Counted from the first letter of the stretch, positions 16,508-26,015 are shown. The stretch is 64,000 nt of DNA from Homoserinimonas sedimenticola (GCF_026094475.1 NZ_JAPELL010000002.1:434001-498000); one strand, 5' to 3'. The notes: generated from the letters alone by a model not told the origin. Translations and numbers: made by a program.

Positions 16508-18175
16508 TTAGTGACTCGCGACGAGTCCCCGCGCGTAGGTAATCGCCTGCGGCGTGTTCTCGAACACCCTTCCTGCCTGGCGCAGGTGGGGGGCGACGTT
16601 GAGCGTGCGCAGCACGCGGCTGTGCACGGGGTGCACGCCCGAGATGAGCACCGCGATCCCGCGGGCCTCGAGGCGCCGCACGGCATCGTCGACGATAGTT
16701 GCTCCTGTCGCGTCGAGGGTCGAGATTCGCGACATCCGGAGGATGACCACATCGACATCCGAGACTTCAGTGAGCTCGAGTAGGAATCGGTGCGCTGCTC
16801 CGAAGAACAGGGGGCCCTCGAAGCGGTATGCAACGATGCGGTCCGCGAGCAGGGCCAGTTCCTCAACGCTGTGGTCGCCGCGGTCTTCGTCGAGCGGCAC
16901 CTGTTCCAGCCTGGCGCTGCGGGAGACGCTGCCGAGGGCGAGTAGGGCAGCCACGATCACCCCGACGACGACCGCCGTGACGAGATCGACCGCGACCGTG
17001 ATCGCGAAGGTGAGGAACAGTACGATCGCGTCTGCCCGCGTCGAACGCACGAGTGCCGAGAGAGAACCGACGCCCACCATCTGGAGGCAGGTGGCGAGGA
17101 GCACGCCGGCGAGTGCCGCGAGCGGGATATGGCCGACGAGATCTGATGCCGCGTAGATAACGACGAGCAACACGAGCGAATGCGTGATCGCCGCGACGCG
17201 AGACCGGGCGCCCGCCCTGACGTTGACGGCGGTGCGGGCGATGGCGGCTGTGGCGGGCACGCCGCCGAAGAACGGCACGACGATGTTGGCAAGTCCCTGT
17301 CCGAGCAGTTCCCGGTCCGGGTCGTGCCGTTCACTGACGCTCATGGAGTCGGCGACGGTTGCACAGAGCAGGCTCTCAAGCGCGGCGAGGGCGGCGACCG
17401 CAAGGGCGGAGGGGAAGAGCGCTGGTACTGCGGCGAGGTCGATGAAGCTGCTCGTGGGTGCGGGGATGCCTGCGGGGATTTCGCCGATCGTTGGCAGACC
17501 GAGGCCGAGGAACTCCGCAAGTACCGTCGCGACGATGATCACGAGGATGGACGCGGGAACGGTCGGCAGCAATCTGGTGCCGGTCAGGATGACCGCCGCA
17601 ACACCAAGCGTCATGAGTAGCGGTGCCACGTCGATGTCGCTGGTCCAGCGCGCCACGGCATCGCCAGCGATAGCCCAAACCTGTTCTCCTTCGCCGGGGT
17701 CGAGTCCCAGCATGGCGGGAACCTGCTGCAGCACGATGACGACTGCGATCCCCGCGGTGAAGCCTTCGACGAGCGAGGTCGGCAGTAGGCGCACAGCCTT
17801 GCCGATGCCCGACACGGCGAGGGCGACGAGAACGACGCCGGCCATGACGCCGACGAGCAGCACCCCCTGGGTGCCGAAGTCGTGCACGACGGGCAGTAAC
17901 ACGACGGTCATGGCGCCGGTTGGCCCGGAAATCTGTAGGTTGCTACCGCCGAAGACGGCAGCAATGATCCCTGCGATGACGGCGGTCGTGAGCCCCGCTT
18001 CTGCTCCAAGGCCGGATGCGACGCCGAAGGCGAGCGCGAGCGGTAGCGCCACAACTGCGACAGTGAGTCCCGCGACGAGGTCTCGTCCGGGGGACCGGCG
18101 GGCCGTGCGCAGGTCCGCGGGCCCTGGTAGCAGCGAGAGCAGCCGTCGCAGTTCCTTCGGCAGTCGCCCGGTCAT
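16508..18175 (-). CDS. SulP family anion permease with STAS domain
   Basis: A 555-residue secondary transporter of the SLC26/SulP family, which moves sulfate, bicarbonate or related anions across the membrane. The N-terminus (PGRDLVAGLTVAVVALPLALAFG) is the family signature, followed by about 12-14 hydrophobic segments to residue 430. A cytoplasmic STAS domain runs from about 445 to 545 (VVILRMSRISTLDATGA). Its ATG overlaps the arsR stop by four bases, so it is the likely target of that regulator. The pair sits between folA and dapA and looks like an insert in a usually continuous block. Confidence 0.9.
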   Translation of the reverse strand: MTGRLPKELRRLLSLLPGPADLRTARRSPGRDLVAGLTVAVVALPLALAFGVASGLGAEAGLTTAVIAGIIAAVFGGSNLQISGPTGAMTVVLLPVVHDFGTQGVLLVGVMAGVVLVALAVSGIGKAVRLLPTSLVEGFTAGIAVVIVLQQVPAMLGLDPGEGEQVWAIAGDAVARWTSDIDVAPLLMTLGVAAVILTGTRLLPTVPASILVIIVATVLAEFLGLGLPTIGEIPAGIPAPTSSFIDLAAVPALFPSALAVAALAALESLLCATVADSMSVSERHDPDRELLGQGLANIVVPFFGGVPATAAIARTAVNVRAGARSRVAAITHSLVLLVVIYAASDLVGHIPLAALAGVLLATCLQMVGVGSLSALVRSTRADAIVLFLTFAITVAVDLVTAVVVGVIVAALLALGSVSRSARLEQVPLDEDRGDHSVEELALLADRIVAYRFEGPLFFGAAHRFLLELTEVSDVDVVILRMSRISTLDATGATIVDDAVRRLEARGIAVLISGVHPVHSRVLRTLNVAPHLRQAGRVFENTPQAITYARGLVASH

Positions 18176-18516
18176 GGTCTGCCGTCGAGGCTCTCGAGCA
18201 TTTCGCGGGAGTCGCGGAGGCTGCTCACAATGATCTGTCTCGCGACCGCGAGGAGCTGCGACATCCGCTCATCCCGAAGCGCGTAGTGGATACTGTTGCC
18301 CTGCCGCCTGGTTGTGACGACTCCGGCTCGGCGCAGCACTGCGAGCTGCTGCGACAGCGTGGACATCTCGAGGTCGACCAGGCTGGCGATCTCACCGACA
18401 GTTCGTTCGCCCTCCGAGAGGGTTTCCAGCACGCGGATACGGGCGGGGTGCCCCATCGCCTTGAAGAGTTCTGCCTTGACCTGCGCCACGGGGAGATCGG
18501 AGGTCGAAGGGTTCAT
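18172..18516 (-). CDS. ArsR/SmtB family regulator without cysteines
   Basis: A 114-residue winged-helix repressor. Helix-turn-helix residues run through VGEIASLVDLEMSTLSQQLAVLRRAG, and the wing is VTTRRQGNSIHYALRDE. The protein contains no cysteine, so the Cys-thiolate metal or redox-sensing sites of ArsR, CadC or BigR are absent; the signal must be of another type. It overlaps the SulP permease gene and most likely controls it. TATGAT lies 6 bases before the ATG and is embedded in an AT-rich palindrome, consistent with autorepression. Confidence 0.86.
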   Translation of the reverse strand: MNPSTSDLPVAQVKAELFKAMGHPARIRVLETLSEGERTVGEIASLVDLEMSTLSQQLAVLRRAGVVTTRRQGNSIHYALRDERMSQLLAVARQIIVSSLRDSREMLESLDGRP

Positions 18517-18522
18517 CTCTCC

Positions 18523-18540
18523 ATCATATATGAATATTCA
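18523..18540. promoter_or_regulatory. AT-rich palindromic operator at the arsR promoter
   Basis: TGAATATTCA (18531-18540) is a perfect palindrome and CATATATG (18525-18532) another, in otherwise GC-rich DNA. The minus-strand -10 TATGAT (18523-18528) is part of it. ArsR-type operators are commonly of this ATATGAATATTC kind. Confidence 0.6.
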
Positions 18541-18598
18541 CAACTAGCGAAGCTGGCCCGGGGGCCTTCCCGACGACGTGAACGCCGCGTGCGAGCGG

Positions 18599-18604
18599 TA
18601 ATCT
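18599..18604 (+). promoter_or_regulatory. -10 element, leaderless dapA
   Basis: TAATCT starting 12 bases before the GTG at 18611. Confidence 0.6.
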
Positions 18605-18610
18605 CGGTGT

Positions 18611-19588
18611 GTGAGCTCTCTCGAGAATCCCTTCGGCCAGGTCCTGGTAGCCCTCGTCACGCCGTTCACGGCAGACGGTGAGGTCGCATGGGATGACGTC
18701 GAGAAGCACATCGACGATGTCGTGTCGGGGGGTGCCGATGGCGTCGTCGTGACCGGCACGACGGGCGAGACGAGCACGCTCACCGACCGTGAAAAGATCC
18801 GGCTCGTGGAGGCCGCCAAGGCGGTCGCGGGCGACCGGGCGAAGATCATCACGGGCGGCGGCTCCAATGAGACTGCACACGCGATCGAGCTCTACAAGGC
18901 GAGCGAGAAGGCGGGCGCCGACGGTGTCATGATCGTGACGCCGTACTACAACAAGCCGACGCAGGCGGGCATCCTGACGCACTTTCGTCTCATTGCGGAT
19001 GCCACAGACCTTCCTGTCATCCTCTATGACATCCCCGGCCGCACGGGGGTTCCGATCCGTTACGAGACGATCCTGCGGGCCGCGCAGCATCCGAACATCC
19101 TGGCGGTCAAGGATGCCAAGGGCGACTTCAGCGAGGTCAGCCGCGTGCTCAATCAGACCGACCTCATGTATTTCTCGGGTGACGACGCAAACGTCCTGCC
19201 ACACCTCTCCATCGGCGCGACAGGGCTCATCGGGGTGACGGCGAACATCGCGCCGGCCCCCTACCGGGTCATCGTCGACGCCGTCAACGCTGGTGACCTT
19301 GCCACGGCGACCGCGGCCCACAAGTCCCTCGAGCCGCTCGTGCGCGCCGTCATGACTCACGTGCCCGGCACGGTCGCCGCGAAGTACATCCTTCACGGCC
19401 TCGGCCGCATCGGCTCACCGCGAGTGCGACTGCCGCTCGTCGGGCCTGAGGACTTCGAGGCCGCCGTGATCGAAGACGAGATCGCCCTCGTGGGTGAGAT
19501 TCCCGGTCTCGACCTCAGCAACTTCCGTCCCGACCGCAACGCTGCGGCGGGTGGGGCTCTTCCCAAGGTGGCCGGCACGACCCGCTGA
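18611..19588 (+). CDS. dapA: 4-hydroxy-tetrahydrodipicolinate synthase
   Basis: DapA condenses pyruvate with aspartate semialdehyde, the first step of the diaminopimelate/lysine branch. The 325-residue protein has the Schiff-base Lys167 in ILAVKDAKGD, Tyr139 in YDIPGRTG and the TGTTGE motif around residues 48-53. The GTG start is fixed by a -10 element 12 bases upstream, giving a leaderless transcript. The RNase J gene follows after 77 bases, the usual actinobacterial order. The C-terminus is somewhat longer than in E. coli, as expected for this phylum. Confidence 0.96.
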   Translation: MSSLENPFGQVLVALVTPFTADGEVAWDDVEKHIDDVVSGGADGVVVTGTTGETSTLTDREKIRLVEAAKAVAGDRAKIITGGGSNETAHAIELYKASEKAGADGVMIVTPYYNKPTQAGILTHFRLIADATDLPVILYDIPGRTGVPIRYETILRAAQHPNILAVKDAKGDFSEVSRVLNQTDLMYFSGDDANVLPHLSIGATGLIGVTANIAPAPYRVIVDAVNAGDLATATAAHKSLEPLVRAVMTHVPGTVAAKYILHGLGRIGSPRVRLPLVGPEDFEAAVIEDEIALVGEIPGLDLSNFRPDRNAAAGGALPKVAGTTR

Positions 19589-19626
19589 GCGCCTCCCGAC
19601 AACTTCACACCGGGGGCTAGCGGCCC

Positions 19627-19632
19627 TACACT
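19627..19632 (+). promoter_or_regulatory. Candidate -10 element of the RNase J gene
   Basis: TACACT, giving a leader of about 27 bases that contains the hairpin GGCCC-GAC-GGGCC (19634-19646) and the ribosome binding site ACAGGA. Confidence 0.45.
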
Positions 19633-19665
19633 CTGGCCCGACGGGCCGCGACACCACAGGACGCC

Positions 19666-21342
19666 ATGAACTCACACATCTATGCACCCGCGAAGCTCCA
19701 GCCGGGGACCCTTCGCATCATCCCGATCGGCGGTCTTGGCGAGATCGGCCGCAACATGACGGTCTTCGAGATCGACGGCAAGCTGCTCATCGTTGACTGC
19801 GGTGTGCTCTTTCCCGAGGAGCACCACCCCGGTGTCGACCTCATCCTGCCGGACTTCACGCCCATCCGCGATCGGCTCGACGACGTGTTGGGCGTCGTGC
19901 TCACGCATGGGCACGAGGACCACATCGGGGCCGTGCCCTACCTGCTGCGTCTCCGCCAAGACATTCCGCTGATCGGCTCCAACCTCACGCTCGCCCTCAT
20001 CGAGGCGAAGCTCAAGGAGCACCGCATCACGCCCTACACGCTGACGGTGACGGAGGGGCAGAAGGAGACCTTCGGGCCCTTCGATCTCGAGTTCATCGCG
20101 GTCAACCACTCGATCCCCGACGCGCTCGCGGTGCACATCTCTACCGCGGCCGGCACGGTCCTGCACACCGGCGACTTCAAGATGGACCAGCTCCCGCTCG
20201 ATGACCGCATCACCGACCTGCGCGCGTTCGCTCGGCTCGGCGAGGCGGGGGTCGACCTGTTCCTGCCCGATTCGACCAACGCGGATGTCCCGGGGTTCAC
20301 GGCGCCTGAACGTGGCATCGGCACCGTGCTCGAGTCCGTCATCGCGAAGGCGCCGCGTCGCGTCATCGTCGCGAGTTTCTCGAGCCACGTGCACCGGGTG
20401 CAGCAGGTCCTCGACGCGGCGCACGCGAACGGGCGCCGCGTCGCCTTCATGGGGCGGTCGATGGTGCGCAACATGTCGATCGCGGCCGAGCTCGGCTATC
20501 TAAAGGTGCCCGAGGGGGTGCTGATCGACCAGAAGAAGGCGCACGAGCTTCCCGACGATCGCATCGTCTACATGAGCACGGGCTCCCAGGGTGAGCCGAT
20601 GGCCGTCCTCGCGCGGATGGCCAACATGGAGCACAAGATCGAGATCGGCCACGGAGACACCGTGATCCTTGCGTCGAGCCTTATTCCGGGCAACGAGAAC
20701 GCCGTCTACCGGGTCATCAACGGGCTGACCAAGCTGGGTGCGAACGTCGTACATAAGGGCAACGCCAAGGTGCATGTCTCGGGGCATGCGAGCGCGGGTG
20801 AGTTGCTGTACTGCTACAACATCCTCAAGCCGAAGAACGTGCTTCCCGTGCACGGCGAGTACCGCCACCTCGTTGCGAACCAGCAGCTCGCGGTGCAGAC
20901 GGGGGTCCCCGAGGAGAACACGATCATCGCGGAGGACGGCACCGTGATCGACCTCCGCGACGGCGAGGCGGCGGTCGTAGGGCAGCTCGATCTCGGTTAC
21001 GTGTACGTCGACGGCTCGACCGTGGGCGAGATCACGGATGCCGACCTCAAGGATCGTCGCATCCTCGCTGAGGAGGGCTTCATCTCGATCTTCGCCGCCG
21101 TCGACGCACAGACGGGCCAGGTGATCGTGGGGCCGGAGATCCAGTCGCGAGGCTTCGCTGAGGATGAGGCGGTCTTCGACGCCGTCAAGCCGCAGATCGT
21201 CAAGGCGCTCGCGGAAGCGGCGGAGAACGGAACGCGCGACACTCACGCCTTCAGTCAGGTCATCCGGCGCACGGTCGGGCGCTGGGTCAACACGCAGCAC
21301 CGCCGTCGGCCCATGATCGTCCCGGTCGTCATCGAGGCGTAA
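19666..21342 (+). CDS. rnj: Ribonuclease J
   Basis: A beta-CASP metallo-beta-lactamase nuclease with endo- and 5'-3' exonuclease activity on RNA. The 558-residue protein carries the zinc motif HGHEDH at 81-86, the later DSTNADVPG block, the beta-CASP segment VIVASFSSHVHRVQQV and the motif KVHVSGHAS. ATG 19666 has ACAGGA upstream. It follows dapA, the standard actinobacterial neighbour. Together with pnp in the same window it covers two major RNA decay enzymes. Confidence 0.95.
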   Translation: MNSHIYAPAKLQPGTLRIIPIGGLGEIGRNMTVFEIDGKLLIVDCGVLFPEEHHPGVDLILPDFTPIRDRLDDVLGVVLTHGHEDHIGAVPYLLRLRQDIPLIGSNLTLALIEAKLKEHRITPYTLTVTEGQKETFGPFDLEFIAVNHSIPDALAVHISTAAGTVLHTGDFKMDQLPLDDRITDLRAFARLGEAGVDLFLPDSTNADVPGFTAPERGIGTVLESVIAKAPRRVIVASFSSHVHRVQQVLDAAHANGRRVAFMGRSMVRNMSIAAELGYLKVPEGVLIDQKKAHELPDDRIVYMSTGSQGEPMAVLARMANMEHKIEIGHGDTVILASSLIPGNENAVYRVINGLTKLGANVVHKGNAKVHVSGHASAGELLYCYNILKPKNVLPVHGEYRHLVANQQLAVQTGVPEENTIIAEDGTVIDLRDGEAAVVGQLDLGYVYVDGSTVGEITDADLKDRRILAEEGFISIFAAVDAQTGQVIVGPEIQSRGFAEDEAVFDAVKPQIVKALAEAAENGTRDTHAFSQVIRRTVGRWVNTQHRRRPMIVPVVIEA

Positions 21343-21440
21343 CGCCCGAGTGGGCTGCTCACCCGCTGCTTGAGTAGGTGCGCAGGGGCAGTATCGAAAC
21401 CACGCCGACCGCCTAACCCGCCATCGTCGGTGCCCGCCGG

Positions 21441-21446
21441 TACCGT
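21441..21446 (+). promoter_or_regulatory. -10 element, leaderless ftsK
   Basis: TACCGT starting 12 bases before the ATG at 21453. Confidence 0.55.
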
Positions 21447-21452
21447 TGTCGC

Positions 21453-24170
21453 ATGGCTACGAGCACCAGGTCGACCTCGCGCGCGCGCTCGAATTCGACG
21501 CGCCAGACGAAGTCCCCCACGCGCACGGCGGCCACCAAGAAGCTGCCGGCGCAGAAGGCTTCGGCCCCGCTTACCCAGGAGCAGGGCGTCATCACTCGCG
21601 CCTGGCTGGGGATGGCGCACTTCGTCGGGGGAGCTGCGCGGCTCTTCGGCAAGGAGTCGCTGGCCCCCGAGGAGCGCCGCGACGGCGTTCCCTTCCTCAT
21701 TTTCCTGCTCGCGATCGCTGGGGCAGCGGTCGAGTGGTTCCTGCCCAACGACCCCGTAGCCGCGGCACTCAACGCCTGGACCTTCGGCGGACTCCTCGGC
21801 CGGGTGGCCTACGGACTCCCCGTCATCATGGTCGTGTTCGCGCTGTGGCTATTCCGCCACCCCGCGTCGGTTCACGACAACGGGCGCATCGGTATCGGCC
21901 TCGGTGTCCTACTCGTGAGCGTGAGTGGCCTCTGCCACATCTTCGGCGGGGCGCCGAGCCCGAGCGAGGGCACGGTAGCGCTCGCCGGCGGCGTCGTTGG
22001 CTGGGTCGCGGGGCAGCCTTTCGTCCATCTGGGAGTCGCGTGGCTCGGCGTCGTCGTGGCGTCGCTCCTACTCATCCTCTCGATCTTCATCATCACGAAG
22101 ACGCCGCCCAACCGCATCGGCCGCCGCCTGCGCGAGCTCTACGCCTACCTCTTCGGCGAGCAGCTGCCGGAGGGGGCCGAGCGCCCGGCGAAGACTGACG
22201 GAACGGTCGAGTTCGGCGACTTCGATGATCTCGGCATCGATCCCGCCGAGGCGGCGACCCTGCCATGGTGGCGCCGCAACAAGACCCAGCGGGAGACGGA
22301 CCCCGCCTTCGATAGCCCTGTTCTGGCGCGGGAGGAGGAGGCCGAGGCGTCCGGCACCGAGGTGATCGAGGCATCCGACGAGCACTTCGGCGTCGAGTTG
22401 ATCGAGGAACTGACGAAGGCCGAGGACGCCGTCAAGCGCTTCACGGGCGAGGTGGACCCGGCGGCGCAACACGGCACGGGCATCCGGGATGATGGGGAGG
22501 CCGCGGGCGAGCTTCTCCCAGGATTCTCCGACTCCGCCTCAGAGCGGGGACGGCAGGGCGAGTTCGACGAGCAGCACGAGCAGCCGGAGCGGCCCTACCG
22601 CCTGCCCGCCTCCTCGGTGTTGAAGCAGGGCACGCCGCCGAAGTCGCGCTCCAAGGTCAACGACGATGTCGTCGCTGCCATCACAGAGGTGCTTGCACAG
22701 TTCTCGGTCGACGCGAAGGTCACGGGGTTCACGCGCGGTCCGACCGTCACCCGCTACGAGATCGAGCTCGGCCCGGGCGTCAAGGTCGAACGCGTGACGG
22801 CGCTCAGCAAGAACCTCTCCTATGCCGTCGCGAGCAATGAGGTACGTATTCTTTCGCCGATCCCCGGCAAGAGCGCTATCGGCATCGAGATCCCTAACAC
22901 CGACCGCGAAATCGTCTCTCTCGGCGATGTGCTGCGTTCCAAGGCGAGCAGCGCAAGCCGCCACCCCATGACGATCGGTGTCGGCAAGGATGTCGAGGGC
23001 GGCTTCGTCGTCGCCAACCTTGCCAAGATGCCCCACCTCCTGGTCGCCGGATCGACCGGCTCGGGCAAGTCGAGCTTCGTCAACTCCATGATCACGTCGT
23101 TGCTCATGCGGGCGAAGCCCTCTGAGGTGCGCATGGTGCTCATCGACCCCAAGCGAGTCGAGCTGGCCCCCTACACGGGCATCCCGCACCTCATCACGCC
23201 CATCATCACGAACCCCAAGAAGGCCGCCGAAGCGCTCGCCTGGGTCGTGAAGGAGATGGACATGCGCTACGACGATCTCGCAAGCTTCGGCTACCGCCAC
23301 ATCGACGACTTCAACGCTGCCGTCATCAACAACGAGATCGTGCTGCCGGAGGGCAGCCAGCGCAAGCTCAAGGCCTATCCCTACCTCCTGGTCGTCGTGG
23401 ACGAGCTCGCGGACCTCATGATGGTCGCGCCGCGCGACGTCGAGGAGTCGATCGTGCGCATCACCCAGCTCGCCCGCGCCTCGGGCATCCATCTCGTGCT
23501 TGCGACGCAGCGGCCGAGCGTCGACGTCGTCACTGGGCTCATCAAGGCCAACGTGCCGAGCCGCCTCGCCTTCGCCGTGAGCAGCATGACCGACTCCCGC
23601 GTCATCCTCGATCAGCCGGGAGCCGACAAGCTGATCGGTCAGGGTGACGCCCTCTTCCTGCCCATGGGGGCGTCGAAGGCGATCCGCGTGCAGGGCGCCT
23701 GGGTCGGTGAGGAGGAGGTCAACGCCGTCGTCAAGCATGTGACGCAGCAGGCGCGGCCCGAATACCGCGACGATGTCGCCGCCGTCGCCGAGAAGAAGCA
23801 GATCGACAGCGACATCGGAGACGACCTCGAGGTGCTGCTTGCGGCGGCCGAACTCGTCGTCAGCACTCAGTTCGGCTCGACCTCCATGCTGCAGCGCAAG
23901 CTTCGCGTCGGCTTCGCGAAGGCGGGCCGGCTCATGGACCTGCTGGAATCCCGCGAGATCGTGGGGCCCTCCGAGGGCTCCAAAGCCCGCGACGTCTTGG
24001 TCACGCCTGAGCAGCTGCCCGGCGTGCTCGCAAAGTTGCGTGGGGAGGAATCGCCCGCTCCCGCGAGCGCCTCGGCCCCCGTCGACCCTGTCGCTGAGAT
24101 GACGAGCGGCTACGATGAGGTCGAGGCGTCGGATAACGAGGATGCCTGGCAGCTGACCGACAGGGAGTAG
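21453..24170 (+). CDS. ftsK: FtsK/SpoIIIE DNA translocase
   Basis: A septal ATP-driven DNA pump that clears chromosome ends and aligns dif sites at division. The 905-residue protein begins with a basic, Ser/Thr/Arg-rich tail, then about four transmembrane helices (about 85-220) and an acidic linker to about 390. The motor follows: Walker A GSTGSGKS around 533-540 (Lys539) and Walker [11 protein letters not shown] with Asp650. A gamma winged-helix domain (about 800-870, [24 protein letters not shown]) recognises KOPS-like sites. pgsA follows four bases after the stop. Confidence 0.95.
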   Translation: MATSTRSTSRARSNSTRQTKSPTRTAATKKLPAQKASAPLTQEQGVITRAWLGMAHFVGGAARLFGKESLAPEERRDGVPFLIFLLAIAGAAVEWFLPNDPVAAALNAWTFGGLLGRVAYGLPVIMVVFALWLFRHPASVHDNGRIGIGLGVLLVSVSGLCHIFGGAPSPSEGTVALAGGVVGWVAGQPFVHLGVAWLGVVVASLLLILSIFIITKTPPNRIGRRLRELYAYLFGEQLPEGAERPAKTDGTVEFGDFDDLGIDPAEAATLPWWRRNKTQRETDPAFDSPVLAREEEAEASGTEVIEASDEHFGVELIEELTKAEDAVKRFTGEVDPAAQHGTGIRDDGEAAGELLPGFSDSASERGRQGEFDEQHEQPERPYRLPASSVLKQGTPPKSRSKVNDDVVAAITEVLAQFSVDAKVTGFTRGPTVTRYEIELGPGVKVERVTALSKNLSYAVASNEVRILSPIPGKSAIGIEIPNTDREIVSLGDVLRSKASSASRHPMTIGVGKDVEGGFVVANLAKMPHLLVAGSTGSGKSSFVNSMITSLLMRAKPSEVRMVLIDPKRVELAPYTGIPHLITPIITNPKKAAEALAWVVKEMDMRYDDLASFGYRHIDDFNAAVINNEIVLPEGSQRKLKAYPYLLVVVDELADLMMVAPRDVEESIVRITQLARASGIHLVLATQRPSVDVVTGLIKANVPSRLAFAVSSMTDSRVILDQPGADKLIGQGDALFLPMGASKAIRVQGAWVGEEEVNAVVKHVTQQARPEYRDDVAAVAEKKQIDSDIGDDLEVLLAAAELVVSTQFGSTSMLQRKLRVGFAKAGRLMDLLESREIVGPSEGSKARDVLVTPEQLPGVLAKLRGEESPAPASASAPVDPVAEMTSGYDEVEASDNEDAWQLTDRE

Positions 24171-24174
24171 GCAC

Positions 24175-24786
24175 GTGAGGCTCCCTCTGGCACTGCGCGG
24201 GCGGATGATCCGTGCGGGCGACTCCGCCCCGAGCATCCTCAATGTTCCCAACCTCATCACGATCGCGCGCATTCTCATGGCGCCCGTCTTCTTCTGGATG
24301 CTGCTGGCCGACGCCGGTGAACTCGGCCCGCTGCGCTGGGCGGCGGCGGCCGTCTTCGTGATCGGCATTGCCACAGACAGCATCGACGGGCATCTGGCGC
24401 GAAGCCGCAACCTCGTGACGGACTTCGGCAAGCTCATGGACCCGATCGCCGACAAGGCGCTCACGGGCGGCGCCCTTGTCTGTCTCGCTCTCCTCGGTGA
24501 GCTGGCGTGGTGGGTCGTGATTGTGATCCTGGCGCGCGAGATCGGCATCACGATCTATCGGATGCTGGCGCTGCGCGACCGTGTCATCCCCGCGTCGCGC
24601 GGCGGCAAGCTCAAGACCGTGCTCCAGGCGGTCGCGATCTCCTTCTTCCTGGCTCCGCTCTGGATCGTCCTCGGCGATTGGGTGCACTGGCTCAATGGAG
24701 CCCTCATGACGGCCGCGGTCGCCGCCACCCTCGTGTCGGGGCTCGACTATGTCGTCGCGGGCATCCGCGAGAGGCGCAGGGCGTGA
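24175..24786 (+). CDS. pgsA: CDP-diacylglycerol-glycerol-3-phosphate 3-phosphatidyltransferase
   Basis: PgsA makes phosphatidylglycerol phosphate at the membrane. The 203-residue protein contains the complete CDP-alcohol phosphotransferase signature: D71-G72, A75-R76, G85, D89 and D93. Several transmembrane helices surround it. The GTG start follows the ftsK stop by four bases, and its own stop overlaps the pncC start (GTGA), so ftsK-pgsA-pncC form one transcription unit. This order is usual in actinobacteria. A cardiolipin synthase of the same fold is a less likely alternative. Confidence 0.93.
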   Translation: MRLPLALRGRMIRAGDSAPSILNVPNLITIARILMAPVFFWMLLADAGELGPLRWAAAAVFVIGIATDSIDGHLARSRNLVTDFGKLMDPIADKALTGGALVCLALLGELAWWVVIVILAREIGITIYRMLALRDRVIPASRGGKLKTVLQAVAISFFLAPLWIVLGDWVHWLNGALMTAAVAATLVSGLDYVVAGIRERRRA

Positions 24787-25262
24787 GCCGGTCCGCCGAG
24801 CTGGTGCGCCGGCTCATCGAGCGCCGGCTCACAATTGCCGTCGCCGAGTCGCTCACGGGTGGGCTCCTTGTCTCCGAACTGATCGCCACCCCTGGCGCTT
24901 CCGAGACGGTCCTCGGTGGTGTCGTCGCCTACAACACGGAGCTCAAGCAGACGCTGCTGGGGGTGGACGCAGGCATCTTGAATGTCCACGGGCCCGTGCA
25001 TCCGGATGTGGCGGCGCAGATGGCGGCCCGCGTGCGGGATGCCCTCGCGGTCGGCGGAGTCTCGGCCGACGTCGGGGTTGCGACGACGGGGGTCGCGGGT
25101 CCGGACCCCCAGGACGGGCATCCACCCGGCGAGGTGTACGTCGCCGTCGCGATCAATTCTGACGTGCGTGTCACGGCGCTGACGCTCCAGGGTGATCGGG
25201 CTTCGATCCGCCGCCGGGCGATGGAGGCCGCTGTCGATGCGGTGCTCGAGCGCCTCGCCTGA
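24783..25262 (+). CDS. pncC: Nicotinamide-nucleotide amidase (CinA C-terminal type)
   Basis: A stand-alone CinA C-terminal domain of 159 residues, expected to deamidate NMN to nicotinate mononucleotide in pyridine-nucleotide recycling. The active-site region AESLTGGLLVSEL (Ser23, Thr25) and the segment VVAYNTELKQTLLGV are typical, as is GVATTGVAGPDPQDGHPPG. The N-terminal pyrophosphatase domain found in full CinA is absent, as usual upstream of recA in actinobacteria. GTG 24783 overlaps the pgsA stop. Confidence 0.92.
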   Translation: MSRSAELVRRLIERRLTIAVAESLTGGLLVSELIATPGASETVLGGVVAYNTELKQTLLGVDAGILNVHGPVHPDVAAQMAARVRDALAVGGVSADVGVATTGVAGPDPQDGHPPGEVYVAVAINSDVRVTALTLQGDRASIRRRAMEAAVDAVLERLA

Positions 25263-25327
25263 GGTGGGCCCTCGCGTGCCGCGTCCGGGGGAGTGCCCCC
25301 GGGAATAGGCGCCGCTACGATCGTGTT

Positions 25328-25359
25328 ACAGACGGTGTATTCACAAGCACCGTACAGAC
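25328..25359. promoter_or_regulatory. Inverted repeat with flanking direct repeats upstream of clgR
   Basis: ACGGTG (25332-25337) faces CACCGT (25348-25353) across 10 bases, and the hexamer ACAGAC occurs at 25328-25333 and again at 25354-25359. A -10 candidate TAGAGT follows at 25369-25374. This could be an operator for ClgR itself or another stress regulator. Confidence 0.45.
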
Positions 25360-25421
25360 TGCGATGGCTAGAGTTTCACGCACGCTAGGCTTTCAGTCAC
25401 GACATCTTTGGGGAGGGTCCA

Positions 25422-25733
25422 ATGGTTCTCGTTCGTCAGGAAATCGGGGACGTTCTGCGGGACTTTCGCCTGCAGAAGGGGCACACCCTTCGCCAGGTCG
25501 CGAGCCGCGCGAGTGTCGCGCTGGGCTATCTGAGCGAGGTTGAGCGGGGCCAGAAGGAGGCCAGCTCTGAGATTCTCGCCTCGGTCGCGGAGGCGCTCGA
25601 CACGCCCATCTCTGTCATCATGCACGAGGTCGGCGACCGGATGGCGATCATCGAGGGTCTCAATGTCATTCCAGACACGGTTCCCGAGCACTTCGGTTTC
25701 GAGCCGTCCGAGGCCGACATGGCGGTCCGCTGA
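25422..25733 (+). CDS. clgR: XRE-family regulator ClgR
   Basis: A 103-residue helix-turn-helix activator of clp protease and stress genes in actinobacteria. The domain runs LRQVASRASVALGYLSEVERG, with the highly conserved continuation QKEASSEILASVAEALDTP. Its place between pncC and recA is the standard one. A GGGGAGGG ribosome binding site precedes the ATG. Known ClgR is unstable through Clp degradation via its C-terminus; here the C-terminus is short and ends EADMAVR. The 159-base upstream gap contains an inverted repeat that may be its control site. Confidence 0.9.
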   Translation: MVLVRQEIGDVLRDFRLQKGHTLRQVASRASVALGYLSEVERGQKEASSEILASVAEALDTPISVIMHEVGDRMAIIEGLNVIPDTVPEHFGFEPSEADMAVR

Positions 25734-25787
25734 TCCGTCCGCGATCGGCCCCTCATTCTCGGTTGTCGTTCTCATGCGCTGCGGGTG

Positions 25788-26015
25788 ATGCCCTTGCGTC
25801 TCAGTGAGTTCTGGATCGCGGTTTCGGAGGAATTCGGCGAGGCCTACGGGCGGATGCTCGTGCACGACCTCGTGCTGACGGAGGTCGATGGCTTCACGGG
25901 CGAGCAGGCGTTGGCCGCGGGGCGGCCCCCGCGAGAGGTGTGGCACGCGCTCTGCCGTGCGGCCGATGTTCCCGAGTCGCGGCGCCACGGGGTGGGGCGT
26001 CTTCGGGAGGCCTGA
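25788..26015 (+). CDS. DUF3046 family protein
   Basis: A 75-residue protein of the actinobacterial DUF3046 family, whose genes almost always lie just upstream of recA. The segments LSEFWIAVSEEFGEAYGRMLVHDLVL and ALAAGRPPREVWHALCRAADVPESRR match the family pattern. The function is unknown. The start is uncertain: GTG 25785 and TTG 25794 are in frame and no strong ribosome binding site is visible. It ends 322 bases before recA, a gap that holds the recA promoters. Confidence 0.75.
   Translation: MPLRLSEFWIAVSEEFGEAYGRMLVHDLVLTEVDGFTGEQALAAGRPPREVWHALCRAADVPESRRHGVGRLREA

Noticed and set aside
22539-24551. 670-codon frame antisense to ftsK and pgsA
   Set aside because: A shadow of two well-supported genes, with Asp/His/Arg-rich sequence and no domain.
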